Part shown: positions 9,910 through 19,184 of the stretch, one piece after another
Layout: every line of letters begins with the position of its first letter
Numbering within the stretch: position 1 is the first letter of the stretch
NCBI RefSeq assembly: GCF_004764705.1
Contig: NZ_SHLX01000021.1
Location: 1 to 64,000, forward strand
DNA from: Paenibacillus cymbidii
GTDB taxonomy: Bacteria > Bacillota > Bacilli > Paenibacillales > NBRC-103111
Direction: 5' to 3'
DNA: 64,000 nt
Notes under the pieces: model-generated
Told to the model about the DNA's origin: nothing
Database searches by the model: none
What the model saw: only the letters and a program-made list of their open reading frames with translations
Translations under genes and position numbers: made by a program

Positions 9910-10188
9910 TTACAGAATCGCCAAAATGTCGCTTTCGCGCATAATCAGCAGCTCTTTGCCTTCGAATTTCACTTCTGTGCCTGCATATTTGGAGAAAAGT
10001 ACGCGGTCGCCAACGCTGACTTCAAGCGGAGTGCGAACGCCGTCTTTGAGTTGTCCCGCGCCTACTGCCAGCACTTTGCCTTCCTGCGGCTTCTCTTTCG
10101 CCGTGTCGGGCAGCACGATGCCGCTTGCCGTCGTTTCTTCTTTCGCTACAGCTTCGATTACTACGCGATCACCTAACGGTTTGATCAT
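9910..10188 (-). CDS. groES: Co-chaperonin GroES (Hsp10)
   Basis: A 92-residue lid of the GroEL chamber, starting [14 protein letters not shown]. The mobile loop lies around residues 17-33 ([17 protein letters not shown]), and a conserved C-terminal strand ends [11 protein letters not shown] 10188 has a GGAGGAAG site and matches the family's N-terminus. It is the first gene of the groES-groEL operon. Confidence 0.98.
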   Translation of the reverse strand: MIKPLGDRVVIEAVAKEETTASGIVLPDTAKEKPQEGKVLAVGAGQLKDGVRTPLEVSVGDRVLFSKYAGTEVKFEGKELLIMRESDILAIL

Positions 10189-10241
10189 GGAAAAACTTCC
10201 TCCTTTTGAAATAGGTTTCCGCAACCCGGTGCTATGTATTG

Positions 10242-10268
10242 TTAGCACTCGGGTCTGGTTAGTGCTAA
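10242..10268 (-). promoter_or_regulatory. CIRCE operator (HrcA site)
   Basis: TTAGCACTC, 9-bp spacer, TAGTGCTAA: one base off the perfect 9-9-9 CIRCE palindrome. It lies between the promoter and groES, where HrcA represses the operon and heat shock relieves it. Confidence 0.95.
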
Positions 10269-10279
10269 CAACCTCTTTT

Positions 10280-10308
10280 ATGATAATAATTTTGCACCGA
10301 TTTTGCAA
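10280..10308 (-). promoter_or_regulatory. groES-groEL sigma-A promoter
   Basis: On the minus strand, -35 TTGCAA (10303-10308), a 17-bp spacer and -10 TATCAT (10280-10285). The CIRCE element starts 11 bp downstream of the -10. Confidence 0.7.
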
Positions 10309-10329
10309 GTGGTTTTGGGTGCCATTTGC

Positions 10330-10412
10330 GAAAATTTGAAAAAACAAAAAACGCCCGGAGCGACTTGTCGGCCGCATGCCGGACGATGGAGCGGCGAAAC
10401 CGCTCGAATGGA
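10330..10412 (-). terminator. tatC transcription terminator region
   Basis: GC-rich inverted repeats (for example CGAGCGG...CGCCGCTC) after the tatC stop are followed on the minus strand by GGGCGTTTTTTGTTTTTTC. This should end the tat transcript before the groES promoter. Confidence 0.55.
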
Positions 10413-10413
10413 C

Positions 10414-11172
10414 TCATTTGGCCCCGTATTCCTCTTCCCACGCCTGATCGCGAACCAACTGCTTGCGATGCACGTACGACGCAAAAGCGATGCTGGCTTC
10501 GTACAGCACGACCAGCGGCGCCATCACGATCAAGGCCGACATCACATCGGGCGGCGTGACGATTGCGCTGATGACCATCAGGATAAAATAAGCGAAGCGG
10601 CGGAATTTGCGCAGCCGTTTGGGCGTAAGCAACCGGATGGCCGTCAGAAACATGACGACGACAGGCAATTCGAACAGCAGCGAAATCGGAATAAGAATAT
10701 TGAACATGAACGTAAAATACTGCGAAATCCCGTACGTCTCCTCCAAATGGAGCCGGTCGCTCATCTGTCCCGTGAACAGCAGCGCCATGCGGAACACGAC
10801 AAAATAGGAAAACGCCAGTCCGATCAGAAACAGCAGCACGGCCAGCGGAATGTATTTGATCGTGGCGCGCTGCTCGATAGGCCTCAGGCCAGGCTTCACG
10901 AAGGACCAGAGCTGATATAGCGTGAACGGCAGCGTAACGATCAAAGCGATCACGAATGAAAATTGCATGTAAATACGCACCGAGTCCCAGGGCGACAAAG
11001 CGTGCAGCGTCAGCTTGTCGGCGGGCGGCGTGCTCTTGATGTAGTTAATCAGCGGATCGGCCAGAAAAAAACCGGCGATCATGGTAACCACCAGTACCGC
11101 CAGCACCCACATGATCCGCTTGCGCAGCTCCGTCAAATGTTCGACGAGCGACATGTCATCGGCGTTCTTCAT
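10414..11172 (-). CDS. tatC: Twin-arginine translocase subunit TatC
   Basis: A 252-residue polytopic membrane protein with six predicted membrane spans. It has the signature N-terminus MSLVEHLTELRKRI and the conserved FxxFEVPVV-like stretch LLFELPVVVMFL in the fourth span region. It recognises the twin-arginine signal of folded proteins for export. It lies directly after tatA (gap of 1 bp), forming a minimal TatA-TatC system as in other Firmicutes. Confidence 0.97.
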   Translation of the reverse strand: MKNADDMSLVEHLTELRKRIMWVLAVLVVTMIAGFFLADPLINYIKSTPPADKLTLHALSPWDSVRIYMQFSFVIALIVTLPFTLYQLWSFVKPGLRPIEQRATIKYIPLAVLLFLIGLAFSYFVVFRMALLFTGQMSDRLHLEETYGISQYFTFMFNILIPISLLFELPVVVMFLTAIRLLTPKRLRKFRRFAYFILMVISAIVTPPDVMSALIVMAPLVVLYEASIAFASYVHRKQLVRDQAWEEEYGAK

Positions 11173-11173
11173 T

Positions 11174-11440
11174 TCAATCCGGGAGCCTGCGGGATTCGGC
11201 CGGTTTCTTCTCGGCAGCCGGCGTCGCTTCGATATCGTGAACTTCCTTTACTTCCTTGCGCGCCTGAGGGCGGTCGTCTTCGTCGTTGTCCCCCAGTATT
11301 TCGTTGGTCCCTTTCTTGAACTCGCGCAGCGTCTTGCCGAACGCGCGGCCAAGCTCGGGCAGCTTCGTCGGGCCGAACAACAGCAATGCCGCAATCACAA
11401 GAATCACGAGCGTTGCAGGTCCAATGCTTCCCAATAACAT
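11174..11440 (-). CDS. tatA: Sec-independent translocase protein TatA/TatE
   Basis: An 88-residue protein with one N-terminal membrane helix (LVILVIAALLLFGPTKLPEL), the FGPxKLPELGRAxGK hinge and an amphipathic helix. A charged, disordered tail follows. It polymerises to form the Tat export pore with TatC. ATG 11440 is preceded by GGAGTGAG. Confidence 0.96.
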   Translation of the reverse strand: MLLGSIGPATLVILVIAALLLFGPTKLPELGRAFGKTLREFKKGTNEILGDNDEDDRPQARKEVKEVHDIEATPAAEKKPAESRRLPD

Positions 11441-11473
11441 CTCGGCTCACTCCTTCCGTTAGCTCTAGAGGTA

Positions 11474-11642
11474 GTTCAAAAAGTCGGCTTTTGATTACGA
11501 AGTTCGGGCAGGAAGCATATTCGGCATCGAATCTTGCGTTCACCTTCGAAGTCCGTTGCTCATTTAGGTTTTGCCTAAACTCCGCTACTCCTTCTTCAGG
11601 TTCTCGCAACCTTCTCGGTACTGAAAAGCCAACTTTTTGAAC
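11474..11642. repeat. MITE-like dispersed repeat, 169 bp
   Basis: The ends are inverted repeats of 19 bp with one mismatch (GTTCAAAAAGTCGGCTTTT and the complement of AAAAGCCAACTTTTTGAAC). The AT-richer body has no function of its own visible. From memory, similar sequences that translate to KVGFSVPRRLREPEEGVAEF are scattered in Paenibacillus/Cohnella genomes, often mis-annotated as small proteins. It lies between tatA and the upstream molybdopterin gene. Confidence 0.7.
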
Positions 11643-11666
11643 ACGCACTTCTAGCATACAGGCGGA

Positions 11667-12668
11667 TCAGCAGTGATGCAAGCCGCCGTAGCCAAGTGCT
11701 GTAATTTCGTGCCGTTCGATCCGCTCGCCGGCGCAAACGCGCGGCAGCAGCACGTCGAACGAGGTATACGGATCGTGCATGACGCAGCCCGGCAGCCCCA
11801 TAATCGGGATATCGCCGATATAAGCCATCATCAGCATCGAGCCCGGCAGCATCGGCGTGCCGTAGCTGACAATGCGCGCTCCCGCCTGTTTGATCGCGCC
11901 CGGCGTACGATCGTCCGGGTCGACCGACATGCCGCCGGTGACCAGGATCAAGTCCGCTTGCCGCTCGAGAAAATAGCGGATTTCGCCGACGATCGCGTCG
12001 CTTTCGTCCGGGGCAAACCGCTGCTCGATCACTTCCGAGCCGAAGTTTGCCACCTTCTCGCGCACGATCGGGCCGAACTTGTCGGTAATGCGGCCTTTGA
12101 ACACTTCGCTGCCGGTCGTCACCACGCCAACCTTGAGCGGGCGGAACGGTTTGACGCCAATCGGCGCGGCTCCCCGCTTGCTCGCGGCCTCTTCCACGCG
12201 GCGCACGATATCTTCTTCAACGACCAGCGGGATGACCCGGGTCGACGCCAGCGTTTGCCGCTCGTCGACGACCGTCCGATCGAGCACGGTGGAGAACACA
12301 ACGTGTTCGATCGCGTTAACCTCGTCGACGAAGCTTCGGTCGACGACGGCAAGGCCGCGCGTTGCGGCGCGCAGGCTTACTTTGCCTTCGTGCGGCTCGG
12401 TAAACGTCAGCCGGTCGCCGGCGGCCGCCCGGGCCATCCGCTCGGCGGCATCGTCTTCGTGCAGGTAGCCCGGCTGCAGCGCCAATGTATAAATATGCTC
12501 CTTGCCGATGCTGAGCAGCGCCGGAATATCCGTCTCGCTGACGACATGCCCTTTCTTGAACAGCCTGCCCTTGAACTCGCCGGGAACAATTTGCGTCAAG
12601 TCGTGGGCAAGCCGCATGCCGATCGCCTCTTCGACTTTCACTTCGCGCAGCATCGGCTCCGGTTTCAT
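11667..12668 (-). CDS. Molybdopterin-binding (MoeA/MoCF-like) protein
   Basis: About 333 residues. The C-terminal half is a MoCF-biosynthesis domain with VVTTGSEVFKGRI (near 185), ILVTGGMSVDPDDRTPGAI (near 240) and GLPGCVMHD (near 292). The N-terminal part is not a canonical MoeA domain, so this is the stand-alone MoeA-like branch, probably binding molybdopterin or an adenylylated form. ATG 12668 overlaps the mogA stop (ATGA), showing translational coupling. It ends the moaC-mogA gene run, which supports a cofactor role; the exact reaction is not known from sequence. Confidence 0.8.
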   Translation of the reverse strand: MKPEPMLREVKVEEAIGMRLAHDLTQIVPGEFKGRLFKKGHVVSETDIPALLSIGKEHIYTLALQPGYLHEDDAAERMARAAAGDRLTFTEPHEGKVSLRAATRGLAVVDRSFVDEVNAIEHVVFSTVLDRTVVDERQTLASTRVIPLVVEEDIVRRVEEAASKRGAAPIGVKPFRPLKVGVVTTGSEVFKGRITDKFGPIVREKVANFGSEVIEQRFAPDESDAIVGEIRYFLERQADLILVTGGMSVDPDDRTPGAIKQAGARIVSYGTPMLPGSMLMMAYIGDIPIMGLPGCVMHDPYTSFDVLLPRVCAGERIERHEITALGYGGLHHC

Positions 12669-13159
12669 CACTTGTGGTCCCCTTCCCTGCCGGTCAGGAT
12701 GCCCAGCGCATGCGGCAGCACGCCGAGGATGACGGCCAAATTCTCATGCACGCCTTTCGGGCTGCCCGGCAGGTTGATGATCAGCGTGCGGCCGCGAATG
12801 CCGGCCACCGCCCGGGAGAGCATCGCATGCGGCGTTTTCAGCATCGACTTGGCCCGCATCGCTTCCACGAAGCCCGGAGCCAGCCGGTCGACCACCTGCA
12901 GCGTCGCTTCCGGCGTTACGTCCCGCGCGGCAAGCCCGGTTCCCCCCGTAGTCAGAATCAGATCGGCCTGGTAATATTCCGTCATCTCGATCAAAGCGGC
13001 CTTGATTTCGTTCATCTCGTCCGCAACGATCCGGTATTCGACGATTTCGCCGTTCATGTCCTCTTCGACCAGTTCGCGAATGACCTGGGCGCTCGTATCT
13101 TCCCGCTCGCCGCGCGAGCCGCGGTCGCTGGCCGTCAAGATCGCCACTTTCCAACGCAT
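12668..13159 (-). CDS. MogA/MoaB-family molybdopterin adenylyltransferase
   Basis: About 163 residues. A compact MoCF fold with ILTASDRGSRGEREDTS at the N-terminus, the ILTTGGTGLAARDVTPEAT substrate loop (about 71-89) and the LIINLPGSPKGVHENL motif. The family adenylylates molybdopterin before metal insertion. The second ATG (13159) has GAGGTG at better spacing than ATG 13165. Whether it should be called mogA or moaB cannot be decided by eye. Confidence 0.9.
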   Translation of the reverse strand: MRWKVAILTASDRGSRGEREDTSAQVIRELVEEDMNGEIVEYRIVADEMNEIKAALIEMTEYYQADLILTTGGTGLAARDVTPEATLQVVDRLAPGFVEAMRAKSMLKTPHAMLSRAVAGIRGRTLIINLPGSPKGVHENLAVILGVLPHALGILTGREGDHK

Positions 13160-13192
13160 GTGCATGCACCTCTTTTCCGTTACTGGATGGCG

Positions 13193-13708
13193 TTACGTAG
13201 CGTTCCCCGTCGCCCCGTCTTCGCCGCCGCGAACATAGTCGCCGCTTTTGCCGCCGGACTTCGTGAGCAATCGCGTCGGGCCGATCTCCATCTCCTTCTC
13301 CGCGGCCTTGCACATGTCATACACCGTCAGCGCCGCGGCGGATACGGCGGTGAGCGCCTCCATCTCGACGCCGGTCGGTCCCGTCGTGCGAACCGTCGCT
13401 TCGATGCGCAAGGTGTCGCTGCCGTTGTCGGAGAACCGAATGTCGACGCCGCGAAGCGCCAGCGGGTGGCACATCGGGATCCAGGCCGACGTTTGTTTGG
13501 CCGCCATGATGCCGGCCACTTGCGCCACGGCCAGTACATCGCCTTTGGCGATGCCTCCCGACCGGATCAGCGCAAGCGTTGACGGCTTCATTCGAACGGC
13601 CGTTTCCGCCGTTGCCGTACGGTGGGTCATCTCCTTGCCCGTAATATCGACCATCCGGGCGCGGCCTTCTTCATTAAAATGGGTCAACTGCGGATCGCCG
13701 GTCGCCAT
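13193..13708 (-). CDS. moaC: Cyclic pyranopterin monophosphate synthase MoaC
   Basis: A 171-residue protein of normal length. It contains [19 protein letters not shown] at the N-terminus, the conserved IPMCHPLAL catalytic segment (about residues 75-83) and [20 protein letters not shown]. It converts the GTP-derived intermediate to cPMP, the first stable step to molybdopterin. ATG 13708 follows GGGGAGGAAACG; longer upstream reading is not family-like. In B. subtilis the orthologue also neighbours tatA, the ABC-F gene and tsaD. Confidence 0.97.
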   Translation of the reverse strand: MATGDPQLTHFNEEGRARMVDITGKEMTHRTATAETAVRMKPSTLALIRSGGIAKGDVLAVAQVAGIMAAKQTSAWIPMCHPLALRGVDIRFSDNGSDTLRIEATVRTTGPTGVEMEALTAVSAAALTVYDMCKAAEKEMEIGPTRLLTKSGGKSGDYVRGGEDGATGNAT

Positions 13709-13769
13709 CGTTTCCTCCCCATATATGCTCTTATCGTAACGATTCGCGCGGGATCCGTGTGTGTCGAAA

Positions 13770-14369
13770 TCATGACTTTTGCGGATAAATGCCGTCTTCC
13801 GTCGCAATCGCATGCATCGGCCGATCGTGCGGCTCGGTCGGCACCTCTTCGACAAGCTGCAGCTCGTAGGCCGCAGCCAGCAAATATGGCGACACGTTCG
13901 CCGCGGCGAGCCGCTCCAGCAGCCGGTCGTAATAGCCGCCGCCGTAGCCGAGCCTGCCGCCGTGACTGTCGAAAGCGACGCCCGGCACGATGATGCAGGC
14001 AAGCGCCGCATCGGGCAGCGGCTCGCACGCCGGCAGCGGCTCGGCGATGCCGTAGGCGCCCGGCGCGACGTCGCCCCAACCGCGGACGAGCCGCAGCTCG
14101 AGCCGGCGGCTCCGCTGCTCCGCGACAGGCAGCGCGACGGGCACGCCGCGGCGCCAGCACCATGCGAGCGCGTCCGCGACGTCGGCTTCGCCGCCGAACG
14201 CCGCGTAAGCGAGCACGGCGCCGCCGTTGCCCAGGCCGAGCGCTTCGAGCCGGCCGACGATGTGCCGGCATATGCGCCGCGACCGATCCGCCCGCTCCTC
14301 CGCGCTCAGCGCTTCCCGCGCTTCTTTCATGCGCCGCCGCAGCGCCTGTTTGCTTTCGTTGCCGCTCAT
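13770..14369 (-). CDS. 5-formyltetrahydrofolate cyclo-ligase
   Basis: A 199-residue enzyme that uses ATP to turn 5-formyl-THF into 5,10-methenyl-THF, recycling a folate storage form. It shows an N-terminal basic helix ([15 protein letters not shown]) and the signature [15 protein letters not shown] near residues 145-160 that binds ATP and folate. It is the most upstream gene of the minus-strand run leading into moaC. Confidence 0.95.
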   Translation of the reverse strand: MSGNESKQALRRRMKEAREALSAEERADRSRRICRHIVGRLEALGLGNGGAVLAYAAFGGEADVADALAWCWRRGVPVALPVAEQRSRRLELRLVRGWGDVAPGAYGIAEPLPACEPLPDAALACIIVPGVAFDSHGGRLGYGGGYYDRLLERLAAANVSPYLLAAAYELQLVEEVPTEPHDRPMHAIATEDGIYPQKS

Positions 14370-14469
14370 AACTGCCGCTGCCTTCCACGCCTGACGTTAG
14401 CTGTATTTTACCATAACAACGGACGAGACGGAATGTCTTCGCCGCGGATGGCGGAGCCGGATGCCATGT

Positions 14470-15162
14470 TCACCACATCAGCTCGGCGATCACCGGATGG
14501 TGGTCGGACGCCAGCGAATGCTGTACCCAAATTTTCGCCTTGCGCAGCGGCATGTTGACGAAAATATGGTCGATTTCGCCGCCCTTGTGATACGTCGTCG
14601 TCTGCTTCCGCGGCAGCTTCAACTTTCGCCAGCCGTTCATCAGCTTCGCCATCGACTCGTCGTCCGCTTCCATATTGAAATCGCCCAGCACGATCGCCGG
14701 CGTTTCCAAACGGTCCATCCGATCGCGAAGATGAGGCAGCTGCATCAGCCGCTCGATCTCCTGCACGCCGAGATGCGTGTTCAGCACGTCGACCGTCGCA
14801 TTGGCCGCGCCGGCCAGCAGCTTGACGCAAAGCGCGCTGCGCCGCTCGCGGATGCCGGGCAAATAATCGACTTGTTTCGACTCCGGCGGCCGTTTGCTCA
14901 AGATCACATTGCCATATTGCAACCACCCGAAATTGATGCTGGGCGAAAAACTGACGTGCATGCCAAGCAGGTTGGCAAGAATCGCTGCCTGATCCTGAAA
15001 CCCGCTGCGCGAAAAATGGCGATCCACTTCCTGCAGCGCGGCCACATCTACCTTCGCTTTGGCGATTTCCGCCGCGATGCGGCGCAGGTTCGTTTTGTTG
15101 TCCAGGCCTTTGCCATGCCGGATGTTGTATGTCATAATGCGCAGTTTTGTCCATTGTTTCAT
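14470..15162 (-). CDS. Endonuclease/exonuclease/phosphatase-family hydrolase
   Basis: A 230-residue Mg-dependent EEP-fold hydrolase. Conserved motifs are MTYNIRHG (about 10-17), ALQEVDRHF (about 42-50), LNTHLGV, the VLGDFNME loop (about 153-160) and the terminal SDHHPVIAEL with the catalytic Asp-His. The family includes phosphodiesterases and sphingomyelinase-like enzymes; no signal peptide is visible, so it is cytosolic. The substrate cannot be assigned. Confidence 0.88.
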   Translation of the reverse strand: MKQWTKLRIMTYNIRHGKGLDNKTNLRRIAAEIAKAKVDVAALQEVDRHFSRSGFQDQAAILANLLGMHVSFSPSINFGWLQYGNVILSKRPPESKQVDYLPGIRERRSALCVKLLAGAANATVDVLNTHLGVQEIERLMQLPHLRDRMDRLETPAIVLGDFNMEADDESMAKLMNGWRKLKLPRKQTTTYHKGGEIDHIFVNMPLRKAKIWVQHSLASDHHPVIAELMW

Positions 15163-15410
15163 GCGATCACCATCTTTTTTGCATACGCCGATTCTTGATA
15201 ACCGTGTCGGGAAGCGTTTCGATACAGGCTGTTGCTTCGAAAAGGAGCTTTTCTTATGGTAGCGAAATTATCCCCCACCTGGCAAGTGAAAGCGGAAAGT
15301 CTCTTTCCACCGATTGTGTACCGAGACCTTCTTTGGCCGATGTGTTAAAATAAAAGGTGGGCGACCGCCTTCGTGTCGCGGCAACAGATCGAGAGGAGAA
15401 TTGGGCATCC

Positions 15411-17333
15411 ATGCTGCTTCAGGCATCAAACATCAGCAAAAGCTACGGGGTTCGCACCGTGCTTTCCAATATTACGCTGCAAATTCAGGAACGGGAAAAA
15501 GTAGGGCTCGTCGGCGTCAACGGCGCAGGCAAATCGACATTTCTCCAAATTATTTCCGGGGAAATGTCGTATGATGGCGGCGATATTTTTAAGGCGAAGG
15601 AAACGAAGATCGGGTATCTGGCCCAGAACAGCGGCCTGCAGTCGAACGATACGATCATCGGCGAAATGCGCGGCGTGTTCGCACACTTGCTGGCGGCGGA
15701 ACGCGAGCTGCGCGAGCTCGAAGAGGCGATGGCTTCTCCCGACATCCAGGCCGACGCCAAAAAGTACGACGACACGCTGCACAAATATGCCATACGTTCC
15801 GAGTGGTTCCGCGAACACGGCGGGTACGAGATGGAGTCGCGGATCCGCACCATTTTGTCCGGGATGGGGTTCGGCAGCTTCGACCCGCAGACGCGCATCG
15901 GCACGCTGAGCGGCGGGCAGAAGACGCGGCTGGCGCTCGCCAAGATGCTGCTCCAGCAACCCGACCTGCTGCTGCTCGACGAACCGACGAACCATCTCGA
16001 TATCGCCACCCTGTCGTGGCTGGAAGATTATTTGCGCGCTTACCCGGGCGCCATTCTCGTTGTTTCGCATGACCGCTATTTTCTCGATGCGCTGGTGGAT
16101 ACGATTTACGAAATCGAACGCCATACGTCCAAGCGATACGCGGGAAACTATACGCGCTACGTGGAAACGAAGGCGGCCGAGTATGAGTCGCGCATGAAGC
16201 AGTACGAAAAGCAGCAGGACGAAATCGCACGGATGGAAGATTTCATCCAGCGCAACCTTGTGCGCGCTTCAACGACCAAACGGGCGCAAAGCCGGCGCAA
16301 GGCGCTGGACAAGCTCGATCGCATCGACAAGCCGCTCGGCGACTTGAAACGGGCGTCGTTCCGCTTCGAAATTGAACAAATGACAGGCAAGGACGTGCTG
16401 GCTGCCGACCGCATCGGCGTGTCGTTCGACGGCTTGCGCTTCTTGTTCCGCGACGCGTCGTTCCAGCTGAGCCGGGGCGAAACGGCCGCGCTGATCGGGC
16501 CGAACGGCATCGGCAAGTCGACGCTGCTGAAGGTATTGATCGGCCAGCTCTCTCCGACCGAAGGCGGCTTCAAATGGGGCGCCAACGTGCGCATCGGCTA
16601 TTACGATCAGGAGCAGACGAATCTGAATTCGGCCAATAGCGTGCTGGACGAAGTATGGAACGCTTTCCCGCATCTGGAGGAAGCGCGCATCCGCACTGTG
16701 CTCGGCAATTTTCTGTTCAGCGGCGAAGACGTGTTCAAGAAGATCGCCGCCCTGAGCGGGGGCGAAAAGGCGCGCGTCGCGCTGGCCAAGCTGATGCTGC
16801 AAAACGCCAACGTGCTGATTCTCGACGAACCGACGAACCATCTCGACCTGTACAGCAAGGAAGTGCTGGAAGCTTCGCTGATCGATTACGAAGGCACGCT
16901 GCTGTTTATTTCGCATGACCGTTACTTTCTTAATAAAATGGCGGAGCGCGTGCTCGAACAGTCCGCGGACGGCATCGTCTCCTATCTGGGCAATTACGAC
17001 GACTACAAGGAGAAGCTGGCCGAGCTGGAGGCGGCGCGCGCGGCGGCAGCGGCGGAGCGCAAGCCGGCGGCGGCGCAATCGGCCGACAAGCCGAACGACT
17101 ACGAATCGGACAAACAGTCGAAGCGCGAGGAGCGCAGCCGCCAGCGCAAGCTGGAGCAGCTCGAGCAGGACATTCATCGCCTGGAAAGCGAGGTCGGCGA
17201 TTTGGAGGCGCAGCTGGCCCAGCCGGACGTCTTCAACGACTACGTGCTCGTGCAGCAAAAAAACGCCGCCATCGAAGAACGAAAGGCGGCGCTGGAGCAA
17301 ATGTACGGCGAGTGGGAAACGCTGCTGGCATAA
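15411..17333 (+). CDS. ABC-F family ATPase (YdiF-like)
   Basis: About 640 residues with two ABC domains and no membrane part. Domain 1 has GVNGAGKST, LSGGQKTRLALAK and LLLDEPTNHLD; domain 2 has GPNGIGKST, LSGGEKARVALAK and LILDEPTNHLD. The arm/linker lies between, and a charged coiled coil forms the C-terminus. ABC-F proteins bind ribosomes and act on translation; the neighbourhood (moaC, tat, tsaD) matches B. subtilis ydiF. ATG 15411 follows GAGAGGAGA; the long upstream extension is unlikely. Confidence 0.95.
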   Translation: MLLQASNISKSYGVRTVLSNITLQIQEREKVGLVGVNGAGKSTFLQIISGEMSYDGGDIFKAKETKIGYLAQNSGLQSNDTIIGEMRGVFAHLLAAERELRELEEAMASPDIQADAKKYDDTLHKYAIRSEWFREHGGYEMESRIRTILSGMGFGSFDPQTRIGTLSGGQKTRLALAKMLLQQPDLLLLDEPTNHLDIATLSWLEDYLRAYPGAILVVSHDRYFLDALVDTIYEIERHTSKRYAGNYTRYVETKAAEYESRMKQYEKQQDEIARMEDFIQRNLVRASTTKRAQSRRKALDKLDRIDKPLGDLKRASFRFEIEQMTGKDVLAADRIGVSFDGLRFLFRDASFQLSRGETAALIGPNGIGKSTLLKVLIGQLSPTEGGFKWGANVRIGYYDQEQTNLNSANSVLDEVWNAFPHLEEARIRTVLGNFLFSGEDVFKKIAALSGGEKARVALAKLMLQNANVLILDEPTNHLDLYSKEVLEASLIDYEGTLLFISHDRYFLNKMAERVLEQSADGIVSYLGNYDDYKEKLAELEAARAAAAAERKPAAAQSADKPNDYESDKQSKREERSRQRKLEQLEQDIHRLESEVGDLEAQLAQPDVFNDYVLVQQKNAAIEERKAALEQMYGEWETLLA

Positions 17334-17352
17334 GTCGGCCCTGTACACAGCT

Positions 17353-17535
17353 TTATCCACAGCCATTTTGTCGATTTTTGTCCGGTATCGGCGGAAATGG
17401 GGGAGGTGTCGCGGATTTATCCACATTATCCACAGCAGGCTGTGAAAAACCTACCCCCATTTCACACCTTTCCCAGAGCCGCTATCCACGCTGTTTCTAC
17501 CGCTTATTCACAGTATTCACATGCTATGTGGATAA
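17353..17535. promoter_or_regulatory. DnaA-box cluster
   Basis: Three perfect TTATCCACA boxes (17353-17361, 17417-17425, 17426-17434) and one perfect reverse box TGTGGATAA (17527-17535) are present. There are also near matches TTATTCACA (17504-17512), GTATTCACA (17513-17521) and CTATCCACG (17482-17490). Two pairs abut with no spacer. The cluster fills the gap between the ABC-F stop and the leuA stop. B. subtilis has a DnaA-binding cluster at the equivalent gcp-ydiF junction (from memory), which titrates or senses DnaA. Confidence 0.85.
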
Positions 17536-19152
17536 CTATGTCCACATCCTCCGGTCCGCCTTTTCGATCGCGCTCGCGCCGCCTTCGGCCCAGCGTCCTT
17601 CCGCCTTGGCTTCGCGAGCCGCCTGGTTGCAGGCGGCCATGTACGCATGCGCCACCGCGATCAGGATGTCCTCGTCCATCGCATTGCCGACATAGGAGCG
17701 GCCGAACGCTTCCACCGTCACTTCCGCCTCTCCGCCTGCCGCTTCGCCTGTCGATATCGAATGCAGCTCCAGATCGACGAACTCTACCGGGAAGCCGATC
17801 CCTTGCTTGATGCAGCCGATCAGCGCTTCGATCGGGCCGCGGCCGATGGCCGAATACGTGGCATTGGCACCCGTTGCGCCGTTCTTCACCGTAGCGGAGG
17901 CGACGCGGCTGCGCTCGCTGCTCGTGACGACCTGCACGTCGACGAGCGAATACGTTTCCGTCGCCACGTTGACCGTCGTGCCTACCAGGCGGATCAGTTC
18001 GTCGTCGGTGACGATTTTTTGCCCGTCGGCTTTTTCCTTGAACCGGACGTACAGCTCTTCCATCTGCGCGTCGTCGACCTTGAAGCCGAGCTGCTCCACC
18101 CGGTGCCGGATCGCATGGCGGCCGGAGTGTTTGCCGAGAATAATCATTTTGCGCGGGATGCCCATCTGCTCCGGATCCATAATTTCGTAGGTATTGCGGT
18201 TCTTCAGCAAACCGTCCTGGTGAATGCCGGATTCGTGCTGGAAGGCATTGCGGCCGACGACCGGCTTGTTGAACGAAATCGGCATGTGCATCGCCCGGCT
18301 GACCATACGCGAGCTGGCGTAAATTTCTTCCGGCCGGATGCCGGTTTCCATGTTCAACGACGCCTTGCGCGTGTCGATCACCATCGCCAGCTCCTCCAGC
18401 GAGCAGTTGCCGGCTCGTTCGCCGACGCCGTTGATCGTCACTTCCACCTGCGTCGCCCCGTTCTGGACGGCCGCCAGACTGTTCGCTACCGCCAGCCCCA
18501 GATCGTTGTGGCAGTGCGTGCTGAACTCGACTTTGTCGGCGCCTCGCGCTTGCTGGCGCACCCGGGCGAACAGCTGCCCGTATTCGTGAGGCAGCGCATA
18601 ACCCATCGTGTCGGGCATGTTGATGATCGTCGCCCCTTCGGCGATCACCGCCTCCACCAGCTGCATCACGAACTCTTCGCCGGAGCGCGAGGCGTCCATC
18701 AGCGAAAATTCCAGCCGGTCGACAAACTGCCGTCCGTACGACACCATGCTGCGCGCCATCTCGATCACCTGCTCGCGCGACTTGCGCAATTGGAAGTCGA
18801 GATGAATGTCCGACGAGGAAATGAACAGGTGCAGCCGGCGTTTCGCCGCATCCTGCGTCGCCTGCACCGCGGCGTCGATATCGCCTTTGATCGCGCGGGC
18901 GAAGCCGCATATTTCCACCGACTGCACAAGCCGGGAAATTTGCCGCACCGCTTCGAATTCGCCGGGGCTCGACACCGGGAAGCCCGGCTCCATCACGTCG
19001 ACGCCCAGCTTCTCCAATTGCAGCGCGATGCGAATCTTGTCTTCCAAATTGAGCGTGCCGCCGGGCGCCTGTTCGCCGTCGCGCAGCGTCGTATCGAATA
19101 TGTGGATTTTTTTCGTTTCGATTTTAGTATCGATGTTCGTTTCGATGTTCAT
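17536..19152 (-). CDS. leuA: 2-isopropylmalate synthase
   Basis: 538 residues. The N-terminal TIM barrel of the HMGL/IPMS family carries [15 protein letters not shown] (catalytic Arg-Asp, metal site), [15 protein letters not shown] and [13 protein letters not shown]. The C-terminal LeuA dimer/allosteric domain follows (about 390-520). It condenses acetyl-CoA with 2-oxoisovalerate, the first committed step to leucine, and is normally feedback-inhibited by leucine. ATG 19152 is preceded by GGAGGGAAACGAA. Two leucine T-boxes upstream support the assignment over citramalate or homocitrate synthase. Confidence 0.95.
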   Translation of the reverse strand: MNIETNIDTKIETKKIHIFDTTLRDGEQAPGGTLNLEDKIRIALQLEKLGVDVMEPGFPVSSPGEFEAVRQISRLVQSVEICGFARAIKGDIDAAVQATQDAAKRRLHLFISSSDIHLDFQLRKSREQVIEMARSMVSYGRQFVDRLEFSLMDASRSGEEFVMQLVEAVIAEGATIINMPDTMGYALPHEYGQLFARVRQQARGADKVEFSTHCHNDLGLAVANSLAAVQNGATQVEVTINGVGERAGNCSLEELAMVIDTRKASLNMETGIRPEEIYASSRMVSRAMHMPISFNKPVVGRNAFQHESGIHQDGLLKNRNTYEIMDPEQMGIPRKMIILGKHSGRHAIRHRVEQLGFKVDDAQMEELYVRFKEKADGQKIVTDDELIRLVGTTVNVATETYSLVDVQVVTSSERSRVASATVKNGATGANATYSAIGRGPIEALIGCIKQGIGFPVEFVDLELHSISTGEAAGGEAEVTVEAFGRSYVGNAMDEDILIAVAHAYMAACNQAAREAKAEGRWAEGGASAIEKADRRMWT

Positions 19153-19184
19153 TTCGTTTCCCTCCAAAAGGATTGTTTTTAGAC

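Noticed and set aside
11169-11657. Minus-strand open frame reading through the MITE-like repeat into tatA
   Set aside because: Produced by the repeat; tatA in another frame is the real gene.
17340-17540. Replication origin
   Set aside because: DnaA boxes are present, but no dnaA, dnaN or AT-rich unwinding region is nearby; it is better read as a titration or regulatory cluster.
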